A DNA stretch of 41,013 nucleotides, taken from the NCBI GenBank assembly GCA_030247555.1, contig JAOTSD010000032.1, positions 1 to 41,013 on the forward strand, given 5' to 3'. The first letter of the stretch is position 1, and every line of letters starts with the position of its first letter. The translations under genes and the position numbers were made by a program. Positions 35,321 through 41,013 of this stretch are shown one piece after another. Below the pieces are notes generated by a model. That model had not been told where the DNA came from. It worked only from the letters and a program-made list of their open reading frames with translations, and made no database searches. Source of the stretch: Siculibacillus sp. (GTDB taxonomy: Bacteria > Pseudomonadota > Alphaproteobacteria > Rhizobiales > Ancalomicrobiaceae).

Positions 35321-37414
35321 ATGGCCAGATCAGCCCACACCACCCGTCCGACGCCGCCGACCGTCCGGCGGCGGACGAGCCGAGCGCTGCTCCTCGCTTC
35401 GGCGGCACTGCTCGGTGCGCCGATCGCGACCCAGGCGGCGGAACTGCCGCTGAAGCGGGTGGTGCTCTCCACCTCGGGCCTCGCCCAGTTCACCCACGGT
35501 GGCAAGATCATCGGCGGCTCGTCCGTCGACCTGCCGGTTCGCCTCGATCAGGTCGACGACATCCTCAAAAGCCTGACCGTCTTCGACGCGCTCGGCGCCG
35601 TCGGCACGGTGTCGCTGCCCGGCCGCGAGCCGCTCGACGAGTTGTTCCGCGACCTGCCCTTCGATCGCGCCGCGCTCGAGAGCCCGCAGGACCTGATCAA
35701 CGCTCTGGTCGGCGCCGAGGTCGAGATCAAGGGGCCGGTGGAGGCGCGCGGCCGGGTGTTGAAGGCGGAGCCGGTGACCGTCCAGCTTCCCGACGATCGC
35801 GGGACGGCGACCCGCCACCGCCTGTCGCTGGTCACCGACACCGGCATCGTCCAGGCGGTGCTCGAAAAGGTGACCTCCCTCACCTTCACCGACCCGCAGA
35901 CCCGGGCGCAGATCGAACGGGCGCTCGCCGGCCTGCGCGAGAACCGCGCCAAGGACCGCCGCAGCCTGTCGATCGGCCTCGCCGGTCAGGGCGAACGCGA
36001 GGTGTCGATCGGCTACGTCGTCGCCGCGCCGATCTGGAAGACGAGTTGGCGGCTCGTCCTGCCCAAGGACGGCGGCAAGGCGGCGAAGGCGCGCCTGCAG
36101 GGTTGGGCGGTTCTCGAGAACCTGACCGGCGGCGACTGGAAGGACGTCGACCTGACGCTCGTCTCCGGCCGACCGGTGGCGCTCACCCAGGCGCTCTATT
36201 CCTCGGTGCACGGCCAGCGCCAGACCGTTCCGCTCACCGGCACGGCGGCCCCGACGATCGACCTCGCCGCCGAAATGGGCGCGGCCAAGGCGATGGCGAT
36301 GCGGATGGAGGACCGGGCCGGGATGCGTCAGAAGGCGCAGGCGGCCCGTCCGGTCGGCATGGCCGCACCGGCTCCGGCGCCGATGGCCGTCGAAGAATCA
36401 CGGCCCGAGACCATGGCGGGCGGGGCGAGCGCGGCGGCCGAGGAAGGCTCGACGCAACTGCTCTACCGCTTCCCCGGCCGCGTCTCGCTCGCCACCGGCC
36501 ACACCATGATGGTGCCCTTCGTCGATCGCGAGGTTCCGGTCGAACGGGTCTGGCTCTACCGTCCCGACCTCGACGCCCGCCGGCCCTTCGCCGCGGCCCG
36601 TCTCGTCAACGACGGCGACACCGGCCTGCCGCCGGGCATCGTCACCGCCTTCGAGATCGGCGGCGACGGGCGCGCCGACCACGTCGGCGACGCGATGCTG
36701 CCGCTGATCCCGCGTGGCGCGCAGAAGTTCGCCACCTTCGCACTCGACACCAAGACCGAGGTCCGCCGCGAGGATCGCGGCGTGAGCCGGACCGTACTCG
36801 GCACCACCGTCGACGGGCGGCTCACCACCACCATCAAGTCGCGCCGCATCGTCACCTACGAGGTGACGGCGCCACCGGACGAGGACCGCGACGTGCTGGT
36901 GGAGGAGGAGCGGCCCGACGGCTGGACGCCGGCGCCGGAGATCGGCGACATCGAGGCGACGCCGACGGTGCTGCGCCGGCACGTCAAGGCGGCGAAGGGC
37001 ACCACCGCCAAGGCCGAGCTGGTGCTGGAGCGCACCGACCGGCAGGTGGTCGTGCTGACCACTCTCGCCGCCGAGGACATCCTGGCGCGGGTGCGAGGCC
37101 TGTCGAACGAGGGCCCGGCGCTGAAGCAGGCGGTCGAGCAGCTCTCCGAGGTGGTCGGCGAAATCTCGCGGGCGCGGGGCCGCAAGGCGCAGATCGACGT
37201 CGAACGCAAGAAGATCGCCGACGATCAGGACCGCATCCGCAAGAACCTCGCCTCGGCCGGCCAATCCTCCGACCTCGGCCGGCGCTACCTCGACACGCTG
37301 CGCAAGCAGGAGGACCAGCTCGGCGAACTCGGCAAGGCGGAGGTCGCTCTCGACGCGACCATCGAGGAGAAGCGCCGGGCGGCGGCGGAGATCGCCCGTC
37401 GGCTCAAGCTGTGA
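35321..37414 (+). CDS. DUF4139-domain exported protein
   Basis: A 697-residue protein with a signal peptide (about 1-40, ending ATQAAE). The N-terminal region (LKRVVLSTSGLAQFTHGGKI, LPVRLDQVDDILKSLTVFD) precedes a DUF4139-type body: YVVAAPIWKTSWRLVLP, GWAVLENLTGGDWKDVDLTLVSGRPVAL and FPGRVSLATGHTMMVPFVDREVPVERVWLY. The end is a charged coiled coil (about 600-697). The family is widespread and annotated as mucoidy-inhibitor-like; its mechanism is not known to me. A Met/Ala/Pro-rich low-complexity insert (about 325-375) separates the halves. AGGAGA precedes the ATG at 35321. Confidence 0.85.
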   Translation: MARSAHTTRPTPPTVRRRTSRALLLASAALLGAPIATQAAELPLKRVVLSTSGLAQFTHGGKIIGGSSVDLPVRLDQVDDILKSLTVFDALGAVGTVSLPGREPLDELFRDLPFDRAALESPQDLINALVGAEVEIKGPVEARGRVLKAEPVTVQLPDDRGTATRHRLSLVTDTGIVQAVLEKVTSLTFTDPQTRAQIERALAGLRENRAKDRRSLSIGLAGQGEREVSIGYVVAAPIWKTSWRLVLPKDGGKAAKARLQGWAVLENLTGGDWKDVDLTLVSGRPVALTQALYSSVHGQRQTVPLTGTAAPTIDLAAEMGAAKAMAMRMEDRAGMRQKAQAARPVGMAAPAPAPMAVEESRPETMAGGASAAAEEGSTQLLYRFPGRVSLATGHTMMVPFVDREVPVERVWLYRPDLDARRPFAAARLVNDGDTGLPPGIVTAFEIGGDGRADHVGDAMLPLIPRGAQKFATFALDTKTEVRREDRGVSRTVLGTTVDGRLTTTIKSRRIVTYEVTAPPDEDRDVLVEEERPDGWTPAPEIGDIEATPTVLRRHVKAAKGTTAKAELVLERTDRQVVVLTTLAAEDILARVRGLSNEGPALKQAVEQLSEVVGEISRARGRKAQIDVERKKIADDQDRIRKNLASAGQSSDLGRRYLDTLRKQEDQLGELGKAEVALDATIEEKRRAAAEIARRLKL

Positions 37415-37518
37415 CGGCGGCGATCGGGGCGACGGGGTTCCGGGCGACGGGGATCCGGCGGTGGACGAGGCCGCCGGTTTCGACCACCTTCGGGCGCGGT
37501 GCGCGAATGGGATGATGC

Positions 37519-38031
37519 ATGGCGATTCGGGCGATCGTGACCCATCCCGATCCGCGACTGAGGCGGCGGGCGGCGGAAGTCGAGAGCTTCGACGCGGATC
37601 TCGCCCGCCTCGTCGGAGATCTCCTCGACACCATGCGAGCCGCCCCGGGCGTCGGCATCACCGGGCCGCACATCGGCGAGATGAAGCGCGTCGTGGTCCT
37701 GGAACTCGATCCCGCCGACGGGGTGCGCGTCCACGTCAATCCGGTGGTCCTCTCGACCTCGGAGGAGACGTCGCGCCACGTCGAGGGCAGCGTGTCGATG
37801 CCGGGGATCGTCGAGGAGGTCGAACGACCGGCGCGGATGCGGGTGGCGTGGTACGACCTCGAGGGCCGACGCCACGAGGCGGAAGCGGCGGGCTTCCCGG
37901 CGACCTGCCTCCAGCACGAGATCGATCAGCTCGACGGGATCTTCTGGCTCGACCGGCTGTCGCGTCTGAAGCGAGAGCGGGCGATGAAGCGGTGGGACAA
38001 GATGCGGCGGCGGGCGACCGGCGGCGGATGA
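37519..38031 (+). CDS. Peptide-deformylase-like protein lacking metal ligands (probably inactive)
   Basis: 170 residues with the full deformylase fold signature, but all three motifs are altered. Motif 1 GxGxAAxQ is GVGITGPHIG (44-53). Motif 2 EGCLS is EGSVS (89-93), so the metal-ligand cysteine is serine. Motif 3 HExDH is HEIDQ (133-137), so the second ligand histidine is glutamine while His-133 and Glu-134 remain. With two of three metal ligands gone, normal Fe/Zn catalysis is unlikely. The C-terminus is basic (RLKRERAMKRWDKMRRR), which could bind RNA or the ribosome. It is followed by slyX. A functional def must exist elsewhere in the genome. Confidence 0.85.
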   Translation: MAIRAIVTHPDPRLRRRAAEVESFDADLARLVGDLLDTMRAAPGVGITGPHIGEMKRVVVLELDPADGVRVHVNPVVLSTSEETSRHVEGSVSMPGIVEEVERPARMRVAWYDLEGRRHEAEAAGFPATCLQHEIDQLDGIFWLDRLSRLKRERAMKRWDKMRRRATGGG

Positions 38032-38078
38032 TCGACGGTCGAGGTGACGGACCACCTCCGCACCACGAGGAGAGAGAC

Positions 38079-38300
38079 ATGAACGACGCCGAAGTCCTCG
38101 CCCGACGCCTCGAGATGGTCGAGGCCGCCCTCGCCCACCAGGAGCGGACGATCGCCGACCTCGATCGCGTCGTCCTCGACCAGTGGCGCCGGATCGAGGA
38201 TCTGACCCGACGCCTGGGCCGCCTCGACGACCAGATGCGAGAGGCGGAAGGGCGGCTCGAGGCGGTCGCGCCCCCCGAGCCGCCGCCTCCGCATTATTGA
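38079..38300 (+). CDS. slyX: SlyX family protein
   Basis: A 73-residue protein made almost wholly of a heptad-rich coiled coil (LARRLEMVEAALAHQERTIADLD, then VVLDQWRRIEDLTRRLGRLDDQM) with the proline-rich end EPPPPHY that is typical of SlyX. Its molecular function is unknown despite wide conservation. GAGGAGAGAGA precedes the ATG. It lies 47 nt after the deformylase-like gene and is probably co-transcribed with it. Confidence 0.9.
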   Translation: MNDAEVLARRLEMVEAALAHQERTIADLDRVVLDQWRRIEDLTRRLGRLDDQMREAEGRLEAVAPPEPPPPHY

Positions 38301-38408
38301 CGAGGCGGGCGTCACGGAAGTCCTCGCCACCGAAACGCCGCGAACCGCTCGAACCTGTAGGAATTGCGGCATTTTCCAGACCTTCGGGAATATGTGGGAC
38401 TGCCTATC

Positions 38409-38439
38409 GACAATGAACGCCTACAAGGCGGACAATGAA
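38409..38439. repeat. GACAATGAA direct repeat, 22-bp period, upstream of the heptad-repeat gene
   Basis: GACAATGAA occurs at 38409-38417 and 38431-38439, two helical turns apart, in the AT-richer 190-nt leader of the exported heptad-repeat gene. Such spacing suits two regulator monomers on one DNA face (for example an OmpR-type regulator), but the regulator is unknown. Confidence 0.4.
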
Positions 38440-38491
38440 GCGTCGCGGGAACCATCACGAAAAATATTCGCGACAGTGGAAGGAGACGAAC

Positions 38492-41013
38492 ATGCCCGAC
38501 GCCGAAAGCGCGAGGCGGCGCTCCACTTCCGCCGCTCATCGGACCACGCATCGACGAATGACGACGTCATTGGCTTCGACGATCTCGGTCGCCGTCGTCT
38601 GCCTCGCGGCTCCGGCCGCGTGGGCGCAGCCGGCTGCGATGCAGCCCGGTGAGGCCTTCCTCACTCGATTCTCCGGCGTCACCGCCGGGGCACCCGGCCC
38701 GATGATCGACCCCGCCGGCAAGGTCGGCAGCATCGTCGACATCCGCTCGCCCGGCCGGCCGCCGCAGGGCGAGCACTGGGCGGACGAACCGCAGCGCCGG
38801 CCGGTGACCGCCGCCGAAGTCGGCCAGGTCTTCGGCGTGGTGCTCGACGGCGCCAGTCCGCCGAACATCTATCTCTCCGCCACCTCGGCCTATGGCCTGC
38901 ACACCGTCCAGGGCGGGCGGTGGATGCCGGGCATGTGGGGACCGGGCGGCGGACCGGGAACGATCTGGCGGATCGATCCCGCCAGCGGACGAGCGCAACC
39001 CTTCGCCGACGTCAAACTCGACGGCCGGCCGAACAGCGGCGCCGCGCTCGGCAACATGGCCTTCGACAGGACCACCTCGACCATCTACGTCTCCGACATG
39101 GAGACGGGCATGATCCATCGCATCGACGCCACATCCGGCGCCGACCTCGGACGTTTCGACCACGGCACGGCGGGTCGTACGGCCTTCGTCGACGCCGAGA
39201 CCGGCCAGCCGGCGAACCTGCCGGCGATCGCCTTCGACCCGGCGACCCGGGCCAAGGTGAGCGACTGCACCGCCGGGGCGTTCGACGCGACGCCGGCGTG
39301 CTGGAATCTCGCCGCCACCGGGCGGCGGATCTGGGGCGTCGGGGTTCGGGCCGAACCGGGCTCCACTTCCCGCCGCCTCTACTACGCGGTGTGGAGCGGT
39401 CCCGACGGCGGTCCGGCCGCGGCGAACGCGGCTGAGGCCGACAAGCGCTCGGCCGTCTGGTCGGTCGGGCTGGCCGCCGACGGCGGCTTCGTCCCCGGCG
39501 ACGTCCGCCGTGAATTCGTGCTGCCCGACTTCTTCGCCGAGGCCAAGGACGTCGCCCGTGCCGGGTACAGCCGGCCGGTCGCCGACATCACCTTCGACGA
39601 ATGCGCCAGCACGCCGGTGATGCTGGTCGCCGAACGCGGCGGCCATCGCAACCTCGGCCTCGGAACGCCGGAGGCCTTCGCCTTCCCGCACGAAGCACGC
39701 ACCCTGCGCTACGAGATGGATCAGGCGGGCAACTGGCAACCGGTCGGCCGCTACGACGTCGGTTTCTACGACCGCGCCAAGGACGGCGTGCCGTACCTGA
39801 GGGCGGGCGCGGCCGGCGGTGCGGCCTTCGGCTACGGCTACAAGGCCGACTGGTCGACCATCGACCGCAACGCTCCCGGCCAGTTCGTCTGGGTCACCGG
39901 CGACGCCCTGTGCTCGCCCGATGGTCCGTGCCGGGCTCCGGCCGGGGCGGAAGGCGTGGCGCAACCGGCCTCCGCGCAGGAGGCGGGCGCCGACCCGTCC
40001 GAAGTCCACGGCCTGCAGGGACTGCCCGAGGGCGCGGCGGATGCGCTGGCACCTCCGGGGGCCTTCGCCGCCTATCCGCAGAACGGCGAGCCCTACCCGG
40101 CGAGCGGGCCGGAGCAGTCGTACATGATCGACGCCGACCTCAACCTCGACACCGCCGGCAACGGCATCGTCGAGGAGTTCACCCGCAACGACGCGACCCG
40201 GATCGGTGACGTGGCGATCCACGCCATCTGCAATCCGCCGCGCGCGCCGAAAGCGGCGGAACTGCTGCCGGTGATCGCACGGCCGAAGATCGGCGTGGTG
40301 ACGGTGGTCGAGGGTCACGACCCGCGGCTCACCCACGCGACGATCGCCTCGCACGGGGCGACGTCGAGCCACTTCCGCATCGGCTCGCACAATCCATGGG
40401 CGAGCCACGACCGCGTGAGGAGCCACAATCGCTGGCGGTCGCACGACGTGGTGGCGAGCCGGCCGCTGCATCGGCCGATCGGGTCGCTGCACCGGCCGAT
40501 CGGGTCGGTGCATCGGCCGATCGGATCGGTGCACTTCCCGCGCGGTTCGATCCACAGGCCGGTGGGTTCGATCCACAGGCCGGTCGGTTCGATCCATCGG
40601 CCCATCGGGTCGGTCCATCTGCCGCGGGGTTCGGTCCATCGTCCGGTCGGATCGCTGCATCGTCCGGTCGGGTCGATCCACCTGCCGCGTGGCTCGGTCC
40701 ATCGTCCGGTCGGATCCGTCCACGTCCCGCGCGGATCGATCCACAACCGGTTGATGTCGCCGCATCGGCCGATCGGCTCGGTGCATCGTCCGCCGGGGTC
40801 GATCCATCGGCCGCCGGGTTCGGTCCACCTGCCTCCGGGTTCGGTGCATCGTCCGGTCGGGTCGGTTCACCGTCCGGTCGGATCCGTCCACCGTCCGGTC
40901 GGGTCGGTCCATCGGCCGGTCGGATCCGTCCACCGTCCGGTCGGGTCGGTCCATCGGCCGCCCGGGTCGCTGATCCGGCCGCTGCGTCGGCCGCCGGGGT
41001 CGGTCGTCCAGCC
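38492..41013 (+). CDS. Large exported protein with histidine heptad repeats (3' end cut off)
   Basis: An open frame of at least 840 codons with no stop before the window end. GAAGGAGA stands just before the ATG at 38492. An N-terminal basic stretch leads to a signal peptide (about 23-46, ending AAWAQ). Residues about 50-620 look like a beta-propeller or WD-like extracellular domain, with repeated short strands such as IWRIDPASGRAQPF, NMAFDRTTSTIYVSDMETGMIHRID and VADITFDECASTPVMLVAERGG, and several cysteines. From about 635 the sequence becomes His/Ser-rich (SHFRIGSHNPWASHD), then enters 24 tandem heptads (residues 659-826), and leaves them at LIRPLRRPPGS near the edge. No named family is recognised. 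The antisense frame over this gene is an artefact of the repeats. Confidence 0.85.
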   Translation, partial: MPDAESARRRSTSAAHRTTHRRMTTSLASTISVAVVCLAAPAAWAQPAAMQPGEAFLTRFSGVTAGAPGPMIDPAGKVGSIVDIRSPGRPPQGEHWADEPQRRPVTAAEVGQVFGVVLDGASPPNIYLSATSAYGLHTVQGGRWMPGMWGPGGGPGTIWRIDPASGRAQPFADVKLDGRPNSGAALGNMAFDRTTSTIYVSDMETGMIHRIDATSGADLGRFDHGTAGRTAFVDAETGQPANLPAIAFDPATRAKVSDCTAGAFDATPACWNLAATGRRIWGVGVRAEPGSTSRRLYYAVWSGPDGGPAAANAAEADKRSAVWSVGLAADGGFVPGDVRREFVLPDFFAEAKDVARAGYSRPVADITFDECASTPVMLVAERGGHRNLGLGTPEAFAFPHEARTLRYEMDQAGNWQPVGRYDVGFYDRAKDGVPYLRAGAAGGAAFGYGYKADWSTIDRNAPGQFVWVTGDALCSPDGPCRAPAGAEGVAQPASAQEAGADPSEVHGLQGLPEGAADALAPPGAFAAYPQNGEPYPASGPEQSYMIDADLNLDTAGNGIVEEFTRNDATRIGDVAIHAICNPPRAPKAAELLPVIARPKIGVVTVVEGHDPRLTHATIASHGATSSHFRIGSHNPWASHDRVRSHNRWRSHDVVASRPLHRPIGSLHRPIGSVHRPIGSVHFPRGSIHRPVGSIHRPVGSIHRPIGSVHLPRGSVHRPVGSLHRPVGSIHLPRGSVHRPVGSVHVPRGSIHNRLMSPHRPIGSVHRPPGSIHRPPGSVHLPPGSVHRPVGSVHRPVGSVHRPVGSVHRPVGSVHRPVGSVHRPPGSLIRPLRRPPGSVVQ
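40466..40969 (+). repeat. 24 tandem 21-bp repeats encoding VHRPVGS-type heptads
   Basis: Twenty-four in-frame 21-bp units. Consensus heptad [VIL]-H-R-P-[VIP]-G-S; variants HLPRGS, HFPRGS and HVPRGS recur every three to four units, and one unit (IHNRLMS) is degenerate. Histidine is at a fixed position every seven residues. Codons vary between units (CAT/CAC, CGG/CGT, GGA/GGT/GGG), so the repeat is kept at protein level and is not a very recent DNA expansion. The last VHRPVGS units are the most alike at DNA level. Confidence 0.93.

Noticed and set aside
38567-40954. 795-codon minus-strand frame rich in DRPDRT-type repeats
   Set aside because: It is the complement of the 21-bp repeats in the plus-strand exported gene. 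The plus frame has a strong ribosome binding site, signal peptide and normal amino-acid composition; the minus frame has none of these.
40466-40969. CRISPR array
   Set aside because: Units are contiguous 21-bp in-frame coding repeats without spacers.

Overview
This is a GC-rich window (roughly two thirds or more G+C by eye) with the codon use and gene families of an alphaproteobacterium, most likely of the Hyphomicrobiales (Rhizobiales) type. The evidence is a cobH-cobI-cobJ cobalamin run, a long DnaE1-type polymerase, aspS close to rnd, a Bfr/Bfd pair, many Tat/Sec-exported proteins, and a LexA box of the alphaproteobacterial direct-repeat form (GTTC-N7-GTTC). No tRNA, rRNA, CRISPR array, insertion sequence or prophage gene could be recognised.

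Layout. 1-2.1 kb: the end of a corrin-ring operon (cobH, cobI, cobJ, start/stop overlapped or tightly spaced). 2.4-4.3 kb: an exported unknown protein and enolase. 4.6-6.4 kb: a Cys-rich exported protein overlapping a lower-GC NucS/DUF91-like nuclease gene that looks acquired. 6.5-10.6 kb: dnaE and, 454 bp upstream of it, a 38-codon membrane-protein gene with a strong Shine-Dalgarno and a consensus-like promoter whose spacer holds a perfect LexA box. 11-12.6 kb: an EAL cyclic-di-GMP phosphodiesterase. 12.7-17.5 kb: two paralogous exported proteins and an M15-like peptidase. 17.6-20.7 kb: a DUF3592 protein, aspS and a META-domain protein. 21-22 kb: bfd (with a promoter-overlapping palindrome of Fur-family type) facing bfr. 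22.2-27.7 kb: RNase D and a three-gene MacAB/DevBCA-like ABC exporter.

27.9-35.1 kb is a compact sulfur-oxidation locus. One strand carries fccA/soxE, fccB/soxF, a NapC/NirT-like membrane tetraheme cytochrome, a periplasmic tetraheme cytochrome built from a duplicated diheme unit, and soxZ. The other strand carries soxY and a YeeE/TsuA-type sulfur-compound transporter ending at a good terminator. soxY and soxZ are therefore split between divergent units, no soxXA, soxB or soxCD is present here, and the 1-kb divergent gap holds two copies of the palindrome CATAT-N4-ATATG, each covering a candidate -10. My reading (inference) is a sulfide-to-SoxYZ sulfane-loading module with its own cytochrome wiring rather than a full Sox system.

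35.3-41 kb: a DUF4139 protein, a peptide-deformylase homologue that has lost two of three metal ligands, SlyX, and an exported protein of at least 840 residues running off the window, with 24 tandem histidine-containing heptads (consensus VHRPVGS).

The two most interesting items are the LexA-controlled 38-residue membrane protein (a SidA-like candidate for SOS division arrest, or another SOS effector) and the split, rewired sox/flavocytochrome c locus with its shared operators.
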